Shown: positions 1-4,965 of the stretch, one piece after another
Layout of the letters: each line of letters opens with the position of its first letter
Position numbering within the stretch: position 1 is the first letter of the stretch
Assembly: GCA_959022875.1 (NCBI GenBank)
Contig: CAUFAM010000113.1
Coordinates: forward strand, 1 to 5,222
DNA from: an uncultured Oscillospiraceae bacterium
GTDB lineage: Bacteria > Bacillota > Clostridia > Oscillospirales > Oscillospiraceae
Reading direction: 5' to 3'
DNA: 5,222 nt
Translations under genes and position numbers: made by a program
Notes under the pieces: generated by a model
The model's database searches: none
What the model was told of the DNA's origin: nothing
What the model saw: the letters and a program-made list of their open reading frames with translations, nothing else

Positions 1-10
1 TAGCAGCATT

Positions 11-16
11 CCTCCT
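11..16 (-). promoter_or_regulatory. Ribosome binding site of a gene starting beyond the left edge
   Basis: The minus strand reads AGGAGG here, a perfect Shine-Dalgarno core. The only visible ATG (9-7) lies one base downstream, which is too close for normal initiation. The real start is therefore probably just outside the window, and the product cannot be named. A minus-strand promoter candidate lies about 100 bases upstream, at 114-141. Confidence 0.5.
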
Positions 17-39
17 AAATATAATTCGGTGGTTTTTTG

Positions 40-95
40 ACAGAAACCTTTCAAAATTGATGTTTCCTCTAAAAATCAAGCCGAAAAGCTTCTGT
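40..95 (-). other. Possible structured leader RNA of the left-edge gene
   Basis: Between the minus-strand promoter candidate (114-141) and the AGGAGG at 11-16 lies an untranslated leader of roughly 90-100 bases. It contains nested complementary segments: an outer pair ACAGAA (95-90) with TTCTGT (45-40), and an inner pair TTGAT (79-75) with ATCAA (61-57). A short AAGC/GCTT pair (91-88 with 81-78) competes with the outer stem for two bases. The arrangement resembles a small closed RNA domain before a ribosome binding site, but it matches no riboswitch class I recognise, and short AT-rich pairings arise easily by chance. Confidence 0.22.
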
Positions 96-123
96 TGTGC
101 TCCTGATATGTATATCATATCAT
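95..123 (+). promoter_or_regulatory. Candidate plus-strand promoter for the tiny ORF
   Basis: TTGTGC (95-100) and TATCAT (118-123) are separated by 17 bases. The -10 matches TATAAT at five of six positions, but the -35 matches TTGACA only in its TTG. Transcription would start near 130 and give a leader of about 38 bases before the ATG at 168. It overlaps the minus-strand promoter, so the two would be divergent and partly competing. Confidence 0.3.
104..122. repeat. Inverted repeat, candidate operator in divergent promoter region
   Basis: TGATATG (104-110) and CATATCA (116-122) are perfect inverted arms of seven bases around a 5-base TATAT spacer. The element covers the -10 hexamers of both the minus-strand promoter (114-119) and the plus-strand candidate (118-123). 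It is therefore well placed to bind a dimeric repressor that shuts both directions. No repressor gene is visible in the window. The AT-rich composition makes a chance palindrome possible. Confidence 0.4.
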
Positions 124-141
124 AAAATGCCCCAGAGTAAA
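114..141 (-). promoter_or_regulatory. Candidate promoter for the gene beyond the left edge
   Basis: On the minus strand TTTACT (141-136) is followed after 16 bases by TATGAT (119-114). The hexamers match the sigma-A consensus at four and five of six positions. A second TATGAT copy sits five bases upstream (124-119). The site lies downstream of the operon terminator at 202-240 and about 100 bases ahead of the AGGAGG at 11-16, as expected for a new transcription unit leaving the window. Confidence 0.45.
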
Positions 142-150
142 GCACTTATT

Positions 151-168
151 TTGTGGAGGTTACCACAA
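151..168 (+). promoter_or_regulatory. Ribosome binding site of the tiny ORF inside an inverted repeat
   Basis: GGAGG (155-159) lies eight bases before the ATG at 168, an ideal spacing. The site is embedded in TTGTGG (151-156) and CCACAA (163-168), perfect 6-base inverted arms around AGGTTA. A hairpin here would pair the first two bases of the GGAGG core and the A of the ATG, leaving the rest in the loop. It could therefore dampen initiation or be a protein-binding site. Confidence 0.4.
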
Positions 169-203
169 TGAAAAAGCTGTGGAGATGGAGGAATGGAACA
201 TAA
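168..203 (+). CDS. Possible 11-residue Trp/Arg-rich peptide (leader or micropeptide)
   Basis: This ORF of 11 sense codons, ATG to TAA, encodes MKKLWRWRNGT. It has a GGAGG ribosome binding site at ideal 8-base spacing and a candidate promoter at 95-123. Its stop (201-203) ends four bases before the hairpin of the 202-240 terminator. The peptide is strongly basic (two Lys, two Arg) with two Trp and contains Arg-Trp-Arg at residues 6-8. Arg/Lys-X-Arg/Lys is the known arrest motif of some macrolide-sensing leader peptides such as the ErmD leader, so a regulatory leader peptide is one reading. However, no plus-strand gene follows, which argues for an orphan leader, a stand-alone micropeptide, a decayed gene start or chance. 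I know of no family containing it. The initiation signals are seen; the function is not. Confidence 0.35.
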   Translation: MKKLWRWRNGT

Positions 204-240
204 AAAACGGCTGAATCCACAAAAAGGATCAGCCGATTTT
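202..240 (-). terminator. Intrinsic terminator of the helicase-to-acetyltransferase unit
   Basis: Read on the minus strand, CGGCTGATCC (235-226) pairs with GGATTCAGCCG (218-208), a 10-bp stem with a single bulged base. It is followed by six T residues (207-202). It starts 22 bases after the stop codon of the acetyltransferase gene. On the plus strand the hairpin is followed by only ATTTTA, so it could also stop plus-strand transcripts from the tiny ORF, but less efficiently. Confidence 0.85.
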
Positions 241-257
241 AGACAATATGCAAGAAA

Positions 258-1139
258 TCAGTCAAAGGCAAGGCCCAGATACCCGGTAGAGGACCAGTCC
301 CAGGCCTCCTTACGCTCCGGAGAGAGCCATTTCAACATTCCGAATTGTACGCCGGAGCCCTGAGAAATGGGGCCTTGGAGGGCCTGGGGTGTACGCACAA
401 CCCAGCGCTGGGCCGGGGCTATACGGGGCAGCGCAGCCAGGGCCAGACGGCAGGCCTCAGGGCTGCCAAGCAGCTCCTTGAGGACCATCGTCCCATTTCC
501 GGCCCCCTCCGCACACAGACAGACCGGTCCGGCGGATGTGTGGGCGCAGTATAGTCCGCCCCCGCTCAGGGCACAGCAGCCTGCCTGATACCCGATGGCA
601 TCCTCCGGATAGGCGATGTGGGCCGTCCCCTCCAGAAGGGGCTCCCGGGCAGCGGTATACTCCCCGGGGGAGACGGGAGAGAGGGGGGCTTCCAGGCCGG
701 GCTCCGGGAGCTGGGCGGGGGAGAGTGTGCCTTCGTAGTGGCGAAAACATTCCCCAAAGCCGTTGGCAGCAAAGAAGTTGTGCAGGGAGGGCTCAGCGGG
801 AACCGTGGTTACCGCCGGAATCCCCAGGGACTGAAAATAGACATCGGCATCGGAGAGGAGCTTGCCCGCAAGCCCACGGCCCCGGCAATGGGGATGGGTG
901 GCAACCGCATAGAGGTAGGCCGCCCGGTAGGAGCCCTGACCCGGAACCACAAAGGTGGTGTCAAACCAGGCGGTCATGGAGCGCACCTGTCCGTCCTCTT
1001 CCAGCACCAGCACCCGCTGGGGGCGGTAGTAGGAGGAGTAGAAGTTATCCACATAGGCGCCGTCATCGCCGAAAGCCAGCTGCCACAGCAGGCGCTGGGC
1101 GGGGATGTCGGCAGGAACGGAAGGACGGGTGACGAGCAT
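258..1139 (-). CDS. GNAT family N-acetyltransferase, 293 residues
   Basis: This is probably a cytosolic acetyl-CoA-dependent N-acetyltransferase of unknown substrate. The N-terminal half carries the GNAT fold. A beta-strand pair ending in LYAVATHP (residues 76-83) leads into the acetyl-CoA pyrophosphate-binding motif RGRGLA (86-91), and then FFAANGF (122-128), typical of the late GNAT strand/helix. The C-terminal half (about 145-293) has no motif I can name; its ending, GYLGLAFD, resembles other clostridial GNAT proteins of about 290 residues. The total length suggests a duplicated or Eis-like two-domain layout, which is inference. The start at 1139 is chosen because GGAG lies seven bases upstream. 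The frame stays open to 1256, but that stretch is the PspC gene in another frame. Only 17 bases separate it from the PspC gene, so the two are cotranscribed, and the 202-240 terminator follows. The substrate could be an aminoglycoside, a polyamine or a protein; nothing visible decides. Confidence 0.85.
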   Translation of the reverse strand: MLVTRPSVPADIPAQRLLWQLAFGDDGAYVDNFYSSYYRPQRVLVLEEDGQVRSMTAWFDTTFVVPGQGSYRAAYLYAVATHPHCRGRGLAGKLLSDADVYFQSLGIPAVTTVPAEPSLHNFFAANGFGECFRHYEGTLSPAQLPEPGLEAPLSPVSPGEYTAAREPLLEGTAHIAYPEDAIGYQAGCCALSGGGLYCAHTSAGPVCLCAEGAGNGTMVLKELLGSPEACRLALAALPRIAPAQRWVVRTPQALQGPISQGSGVQFGMLKWLSPERKEAWDWSSTGYLGLAFD

Positions 1140-1156
1140 GGCGGGTCTCCTTTCTC

Positions 1157-1366
1157 TTAATAGCCGGGGTAGATGTCGCTCTTTTTCGGCATGATGATGG
1201 CGCAGATAAGGTAGGCCCAGAAGCCCACAGAGCCCATAAATGCCGCAATGACCCAACCGACCCGTACCAGAGTGGGGTCAATGTCAAAATATTCGGCAAT
1301 GCCGCCGCATACGCCGCAGAGCATCTTATACTCATGTTCCGTCCGGTAAAGACGTTTGCCTCCCAT
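1157..1366 (-). CDS. PspC domain-containing small membrane protein
   Basis: This 69-residue protein consists almost entirely of one PspC domain. It has a short basic N-terminus (KRLYRT), the signature stretch MLCGVCGGIAEYFDIDP (15-31), then a hydrophobic segment (about 34-58) that spans the membrane, ending IIMPKK. In enterobacteria PspC is an inner-membrane component of the phage-shock envelope stress response; stand-alone mini-PspC proteins are common in Firmicutes, where their role is poorly defined. The ATG at 1366 is chosen because AAGGAG (1380-1375) lies eight bases upstream; an in-frame GTG at 1375 overlaps that ribosome binding site and can be excluded. It sits 17 bases before the acetyltransferase start, so the two are an operon pair. 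The 121-base gap on its upstream side may hold a terminator or an unrecognised promoter. No pspA or pspB partner is visible. Confidence 0.9.
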   Translation of the reverse strand: MGGKRLYRTEHEYKMLCGVCGGIAEYFDIDPTLVRVGWVIAAFMGSVGFWAYLICAIIMPKKSDIYPGY

Positions 1367-1390
1367 ATGGATCACTCCTTTTTACAAGAT

Positions 1391-1422
1391 GTGGGACTTG
1401 CGGCCCAAAGACCTGCTCCCAC
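1391..1422 (-). other. Inverted repeat in the leader of the PspC gene
   Basis: GTGGGA (1391-1396) and TCCCAC (1417-1422) are perfect 6-base inverted arms. Inside them GC-GG and CC-T-GC can extend the stem after an asymmetric loop. It lies about 10 bases upstream of the AAGGAG of the PspC gene and has no T-run, so it is not a terminator. It could be a 5' leader hairpin that stabilises or regulates the PspC mRNA, or it may be a chance pairing. Confidence 0.3.
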
Positions 1423-1448
1423 TGATAACAGGATACGCGCTCTGGGTT

Positions 1449-1481
1449 AAAAAATCCATAGGCACAAGATGAAAAATGGAT
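1449..1481 (-). terminator. Weak or partial terminator after the membrane-protein gene
   Basis: On the minus strand ATCCAT (1481-1476) and ATGGAT (1459-1454) form a 6-bp stem with a 16-base loop, followed by a T-run that overlaps the stem end (1454-1449). It begins six bases after the stop codon at 1488-1490. The short AT-rich stem and large loop make it a poor terminator at best. It may reduce, but would not separate, transcription of the PspC and acetyltransferase genes. Confidence 0.3.
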
Positions 1482-1487
1482 GAAAAT

Positions 1488-2090
1488 TTAGTGCTGCTGT
1501 CCCTTCGGTACCGAATGGACGGTGATCCAGAGCTTGCGGGTGAGCAAAACGGCAGAGATGGAAAAGAAGACCTCCAGAGCAGAGGATACCATCTTTGGAA
1601 TGAAAAAGAGAATGGCGCAGATAACGGCAATGAAAATCCATGCCCGCAGCAGGCCGCGGTATTTCCCGCGGTTGGTCCCCCAGAGGGACAGCAGACACAG
1701 CAACAGGGCCACCATAAGCAGTACGCTGGCCAGGGCCGCCAGCAGCACGTGAAGGGCTGCGTATTTTGGAAAATAGGCGGGAAGGTAGGGAATGGCAAGG
1801 GCGTAGGCCAGGCTCAGGCAGGCGGCAAGGGTGAGCAGGTGCATGGCAAGCCGCTGCCGGAAGCGGGGGAGAACCAGGGCAAGGCGGGTGAGCATAACCA
1901 GGAAGTAACTGCCCAACAGGATGCCCCAGTAAATAAAGCCCCGGTAGTTGTCCACACCGGTCACGGCAATGACGGAAAAGTTGGTGCGGAACCACTCCAC
2001 ACTTCCGGCGAACCATAGGGTGTACCCGGGAATGAGAAAGCAGGAGAAGAAATTAAGCCAAAATCCGCCTTTTCCTGAAACGTTTCTCAT
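1488..2090 (-). CDS. Uncharacterised multi-pass membrane protein, 200 residues
   Basis: I do not recognise the family. The protein is a polytopic integral membrane protein with about six hydrophobic segments: residues 9-29, 52-73, 82-101, 111-137, 147-164 and, weaker, 168-186. Basic residues cluster at 69-80 (RLALVLPRFRQR) and 140-149, suggesting cytoplasmic loops. The first loop (about 30-51) is polar, with Trp, Asn and Asp, and probably faces outside. There are no catalytic or transport motifs I can name. The start ATG (2090-2088) overlaps the helicase stop TGA (2089-2087) in an ATGA junction. Its own ribosome binding site is poor (only GGTG), so translation is probably coupled to the helicase. 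That makes coexpression firm, but a functional link only a guess. The reading frame is confirmed by coherent membrane segments throughout, in contrast to the arginine- and proline-rich alternative frames. Confidence 0.85.
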   Translation of the reverse strand: MRNVSGKGGFWLNFFSCFLIPGYTLWFAGSVEWFRTNFSVIAVTGVDNYRGFIYWGILLGSYFLVMLTRLALVLPRFRQRLAMHLLTLAACLSLAYALAIPYLPAYFPKYAALHVLLAALASVLLMVALLLCLLSLWGTNRGKYRGLLRAWIFIAVICAILFFIPKMVSSALEVFFSISAVLLTRKLWITVHSVPKGQQH

Positions 2091-3265
2091 TTTTTCACCG
2101 CTGCCACCAGATCACCCTTGTCGTTGAAGTAGACAGTGCGGATGTCGCTGCCGGTATTTTTCTGGATGTCCTCCAACCGCAGCCCCTCGGTGATGGTAGA
2201 CACCAGGGAGAAGGCCACGCCGTGGCGCTTGGCCCGGCCGGTGCGGCCGATGCGGTGGATATAATATTCATTTTCGTCGGGCACATCGTAGTTGAAGACC
2301 GCATCCACATCGTCAATGTCCAGGCCGCGGGCAGCCACATCGGTGGCCACCAGCACCCGGAGCTTGCCGTCCCGGAACTTTTGCAGGGTCTTCTCCCGGG
2401 CGGACTGCTGGATGTCTCCGTGGATGGCCTGGCAGGTGATGCCCCGCATGGACAGAAGGCCGGTGAGACGGTCGGTCATGTTCTTGGTGTTGCAGAAGGC
2501 GATGACATGCTCATAGCCCCCCATTTCCAGCAGCCGGGCCATGGTATCCGCCTTCTCGTTGCGCTCTACGTCCAGGCGGTACTGGGCGATGTCGGGGCGG
2601 TTCTCCTGGTCGGCCTGGACGGTGATCTCCACCGGCTCCCGCTGGTAGACCCAGGAGATGTCCAGCACCTCCCGGGAAATGGTGGCGGAGAACATACCCA
2701 GGTTCCGGCGCTGGGGCATTTTATCCAGAATATGGGTCACGTCCCGGACAAAGCCCATGTCCAGCATCCGGTCGGCCTCGTCCAGCACCACGGTCTGTAC
2801 CTTGTCCAGACGGACGGTGCGCCGCTTCATGTGGTCCATCAGCCGCCCGGGGGTGGCCACCACGATCTGGGGGCGCTTTTTCAGCTGGGTGATCTGCTTG
2901 TCGATTGGTTGGCCGCCGTAGAGGCATACCACCCGCACGCCTTCCTTAAAGGCGCACAGATCCCGCAGCTCATCCTGAATCTGAATGGCCAGCTCCCGGG
3001 TGGGGGCCAGCACCAGGGCCTGGATGCTGTCGTCCTGGGGGGCAATATGCTCCACCATGGGGATGCCGAAGGCAAAGGTCTTGCCGGTGCCGGTGGGGGC
3101 CTTGGCAATGACGTCCTTCCAGTCCATAAAGTAGGGGATAGCCCCGGTCTGAACGGCGGTAGCCGTTACATAGCCCTTTTCCCCAATGGCACGCAGCAGC
3201 TCGGGGGAGAGGCCCATTTCGTCGTAGCGGGCGCTCTCATTGACGGTCTGTCCGTTGATTTCCAT
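2087..3265 (-). CDS. DEAD-box ATP-dependent RNA helicase, minimal core
   Basis: An ATP-dependent RNA-unwinding enzyme, probably acting in RNA decay, ribosome assembly or cold adaptation. In the 392-residue product every core motif is visible. RecA domain 1 has a Q motif ending ATAVQ (35-39), the Walker A loop APTGTGKT (56-63), PTREL (88-92), TPGR (138-141), DEAD (162-165) and SAT (193-195). Domain 2 has VIAFCNT (254-260), ATDVAARGLD (307-316) and HRIGRTGR (337-344). It stops about 48 residues after the last motif, so it lacks the long basic or RNA-binding tail of CshA, CsdA or DbpA and is near the minimal core size. The ATG at 3265 is chosen because AAAGGA (3280-3275) lies nine bases upstream and the Q-motif region follows at normal distance. 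An in-frame GTG at 3376 would add 37 residues without helicase resemblance and has no clear ribosome binding site. It is first in its operon, with a strong promoter at 3392-3419. The subfamily is unresolved. Confidence 0.93.
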   Translation of the reverse strand: MEINGQTVNESARYDEMGLSPELLRAIGEKGYVTATAVQTGAIPYFMDWKDVIAKAPTGTGKTFAFGIPMVEHIAPQDDSIQALVLAPTRELAIQIQDELRDLCAFKEGVRVVCLYGGQPIDKQITQLKKRPQIVVATPGRLMDHMKRRTVRLDKVQTVVLDEADRMLDMGFVRDVTHILDKMPQRRNLGMFSATISREVLDISWVYQREPVEITVQADQENRPDIAQYRLDVERNEKADTMARLLEMGGYEHVIAFCNTKNMTDRLTGLLSMRGITCQAIHGDIQQSAREKTLQKFRDGKLRVLVATDVAARGLDIDDVDAVFNYDVPDENEYYIHRIGRTGRAKRHGVAFSLVSTITEGLRLEDIQKNTGSDIRTVYFNDKGDLVAAVKK

Positions 3266-3352
3266 GTTGATCGATCCTTTCTTTCTGTAAAACCGGTGAT
3301 CCAAGGCCTCCCAATCAACATCAACGCCGTCCTCCAGGCGCGGCCCCGAATC

Positions 3353-3373
3353 AAAAAGCGGGAACCCCGCTTT
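3353..3373 (-). terminator. Attenuator-like hairpin in the helicase leader
   Basis: On the minus strand AAAGCGGG (3373-3366), a GTT loop and CCCGCTTT (3362-3355) form a perfect 8-bp stem. With the two following bases the 3' side ends in a run of five T (3357-3353). It starts about 12 bases after the predicted transcription start of the helicase promoter and about 88 bases before the helicase ATG. It could be a leader attenuator, a second stop for read-through from the protease gene, or a 5'-end stabilising hairpin. On the plus strand it has no T-run. Confidence 0.5.
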
Positions 3374-3391
3374 CACACAAATCCACTCTAT

Positions 3392-3419
3392 ATTATAACA
3401 ACAATTCCGCCCTTGTCTA
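3392..3419 (-). promoter_or_regulatory. Promoter of the helicase operon
   Basis: TAGACA (3419-3414) and a perfect TATAAT (3397-3392) are separated by 16 bases. They match the vegetative sigma-A consensus at five and six of six positions. The promoter starts nine bases after the end of the protease terminator. It predicts a start near 3385 and a leader of about 120 bases before the helicase ATG at 3265, long enough for regulation at the RNA level. Confidence 0.75.
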
Positions 3420-3427
3420 TGAATTTT

Positions 3428-3460
3428 AAAAAAATCCCCGCAGCCAAAGGCCGCGGGGAT
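3428..3460 (-). terminator. Strong intrinsic terminator of the HtrA-like protease gene
   Basis: On the minus strand ATCCCCGCGGCC (3460-3449) pairs with GGCTGCGGGGAT (3445-3434) around a TTT loop: 12 base pairs including one G-U, followed by a run of seven T (3434-3428, the first shared with the stem). It lies 29 bases after the protease stop codon. It separates that gene from the helicase operon, whose promoter follows immediately. Confidence 0.95.
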
Positions 3461-3489
3461 CAGAGGGATGAATGAGAAACCAGGGGAGC

Positions 3490-4875
3490 TTACCAGCCGA
3501 AGTAGCTGCCGAAGGGCCAGCTATAGGAATTGCCGGACTGCTGTTGCTGCTGCTGGCTGGACTGCTGCTGGATCTGGTTGGCCGCTTCTGTCTGCTCGTT
3601 TTTCTCGTCAAAGGTGATGGAGAGAGTTTTGGTCTCGGTGCCGCGCAGGACGGTGAGGGTGGCGGTGTCGCCGGCCTTATAGTTGGTGGACAGGGCGGCG
3701 GTGAGGGCAGTGGAGGAGTCGATGGCGGTGTCGTCAATGGCGATGATGATGTCGCCGGTGGCCAGGCCGGCCTTCTGGGCGCAGGAGCCGTCAGCGATGC
3801 TCTCCACATAGGCGCCGGCGCTGATGCCGTAGCGCTGGGCGTACTCGGGAACCGAGGAGACCTGAACGCCCATATAGGGCTTGCCGGTCACATAGCCGTG
3901 TTCGATGAGGTCAGAGAGGATGTCTTTCACGTCATTGATGGGAATGGCAAAGCCAAGGCCCTCGGCGCTGACGCCGGAGGAGGACTGGGTATACTTGGCG
4001 GAGACGATGCCCACTACATTGCCGTAGCTGTCAAAGAGGGGGCCGCCGGAGTTGCCGGGGTTAATGGCGCAGTTGGTTTGCAGCACGTTCAGGGTGGTGG
4101 TCTCGGTCTGGCCGTTTTCGTTGGTGGTGGAGGTGGTAATCAGACGGTCCAGAGCGGAGACGATGCCGTCGGTGAGGGAATAGGTCAGCTCGCCCAGGGG
4201 GTTGCCGATGGCGTAGACCGCCTCGCCCACCACCAGCTGGTCGCTGTCGCCCAAGGTCACGGCCTGAAGACCGGTGGCCTCGATTTTGATGACGGCCACA
4301 TCGTTGTCCTGCTCGCCGCCCACCAGCTTGGCGGTGTATTTGTCGCCATTGGCAAAGGAGACCTCAATGGTGACGGAGGAATCCTCGACCGCGTCCTCGA
4401 TAACGTGGTAGTTGGTGACGATGTAGCCGTCCTGGGTGAGCACAAAGCCCGAACCGGTGGCGGCGGAGGTGGTGGTCTGGCCGAAGATGTTCACGGTCGT
4501 GTTGACGGTAATACCAACACAGGAGGCCAAGTTGGCGGCGTAGAGCTCCTCGGCGGTCATGGGCTGGCCGCTGTTGGAGTTGACAACGGTCTGAACCTGA
4601 GGCCGCTCGCCCTCATAGACCACGGTCTCAGGCTGGGTGAGCTTGCCGTACAGAGCGGCCCCGCCTACACCGGCACCGCCGCCCACCAGGGCGCAGGCCA
4701 GAACCAGGGCAATCACTTTACGGGCTCCACCCCGCTTCTTGGGGCCCTGACCGGGGGCGCCAGGCTGCTGGGAGTACTGGTACTGAGGCTGAGTGCCGGG
4801 GGTGGGATCGGTATAGTCGCCGAAACCGCCGCGGTAGCCGTCATTTTCGCTGTTATAGAAATTAAATTCATCCAT
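3490..4875 (-). CDS. HtrA/DegP-like membrane-anchored serine protease with PDZ domain
   Basis: An extracytoplasmic quality-control protease that degrades misfolded envelope proteins. The 461-residue product has a Gly/Tyr/Gln/Pro-rich cytoplasmic N-terminus (1-47), a basic patch KKRGGARK (46-53), one transmembrane anchor (about 54-76) and a linker. A trypsin-like domain (about 110-320) follows, with catalytic His157 (TNYHVIE), Asp192 (DNDVAVIK) and Ser276 (GNSGGPL). One PDZ domain lies at about 333-422 (YMGVQV; the AGLATGDIIIAID core). The protein ends in a Gln-rich stretch (434-446) and an aromatic terminus WPFGSYFGW. All three catalytic residues are present, so it should be active. The ATG at 4875 is chosen because AAGGAG (4891-4886) lies ten bases upstream, slightly long, and the N-terminus then fits relatives. 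The upstream frame to 4989 runs through AT-rich intergenic DNA. It looks monocistronic: terminator at 3428-3460, divided upstream from the AI-2E gene by 126 bases. I see no CIRCE element; a candidate -10, TATGATAAT (4938-4930), has no convincing -35. Confidence 0.95.
   Translation of the reverse strand: MDEFNFYNSENDGYRGGFGDYTDPTPGTQPQYQYSQQPGAPGQGPKKRGGARKVIALVLACALVGGGAGVGGAALYGKLTQPETVVYEGERPQVQTVVNSNSGQPMTAEELYAANLASCVGITVNTTVNIFGQTTTSAATGSGFVLTQDGYIVTNYHVIEDAVEDSSVTIEVSFANGDKYTAKLVGGEQDNDVAVIKIEATGLQAVTLGDSDQLVVGEAVYAIGNPLGELTYSLTDGIVSALDRLITTSTTNENGQTETTTLNVLQTNCAINPGNSGGPLFDSYGNVVGIVSAKYTQSSSGVSAEGLGFAIPINDVKDILSDLIEHGYVTGKPYMGVQVSSVPEYAQRYGISAGAYVESIADGSCAQKAGLATGDIIIAIDDTAIDSSTALTAALSTNYKAGDTATLTVLRGTETKTLSITFDEKNEQTEAANQIQQQSSQQQQQQSGNSYSWPFGSYFGW
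3538..3570 (-). repeat. CAG/CAA glutamine-codon repeat in the protease tail
   Basis: Six consecutive Gln codons (3538-3555, five CAG and one CAA) and three more (3562-3570, all CAG) encode the Gln tracts at residues 441-446 and 436-438 of the HtrA-like protease, separated by two Ser codons. Such triplet runs can change length by slippage in frame, without breaking the gene. This tract is short and imperfect, so variation is only a possibility. Confidence 0.6.
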
Positions 4876-4885
4876 GATGAAAACG

Positions 4886-4917
4886 CTCCTTTCAAAGGAT
4901 GTCCAACAGGGATCCTT
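4886..4917 (-). promoter_or_regulatory. Protease ribosome binding site within alternative RNA pairings
   Basis: On the minus strand AAGGAT (4917-4912) can pair with ATCCTT (4900-4895). The same ATCCTT region (TCCTTT, 4899-4894) can instead pair with AAAGGA (4892-4887), which is the Shine-Dalgarno core of the protease gene. The two pairings exclude each other, the layout of a simple switch or RNA thermometer. With a usable loop the ribosome-binding-site stem has only about four pairs, so it would be weak. No known element is recognised. Confidence 0.28.
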
Positions 4918-4965
4918 CTTTTTACAGGCATTATCATAGCGCTTAATTGTGAAGAAAGCATGAAG

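Noticed and set aside
7..16. ATG at 9-7 (minus) as the start of the left-edge gene
   Set aside because: It is one base from AGGAGG, too close for initiation; the start is probably beyond the window edge.
193..363. Plus-strand 56-codon ORF starting ATG GAA CAT at 193
   Set aside because: GGAGG is only one base from its ATG. The ORF runs through the terminator and then antisense to the acetyltransferase 3' end, so it looks incidental.
536..1160. Plus-strand open frames of 198 and 180 codons opposite the acetyltransferase gene
   Set aside because: They are Arg/Pro/Gly-rich translations of the antisense strand with no domain. The GNAT motif and ribosome binding site support the minus frame.
1140..1256. 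N-terminal extension of the acetyltransferase frame to 1256
   Set aside because: The extra 39 residues are the PspC gene in another frame and show no GNAT resemblance. The ATG at 1139 has a good ribosome binding site.
3266..3376. GTG start of the helicase at 3376, adding 37 residues
   Set aside because: No clear ribosome binding site precedes it. It would lie only about 10 bases after the predicted transcription start and would translate the leader hairpin. The ATG at 3265 is well supported.
2222..3475. Plus-strand open frame of 417 codons opposite the helicase gene
   Set aside because: Its composition (His/Gly/Val rich) is typical of an antisense shadow. The minus strand encodes every DEAD-box motif, and the plus frame also runs through the helicase promoter and the protease terminator.
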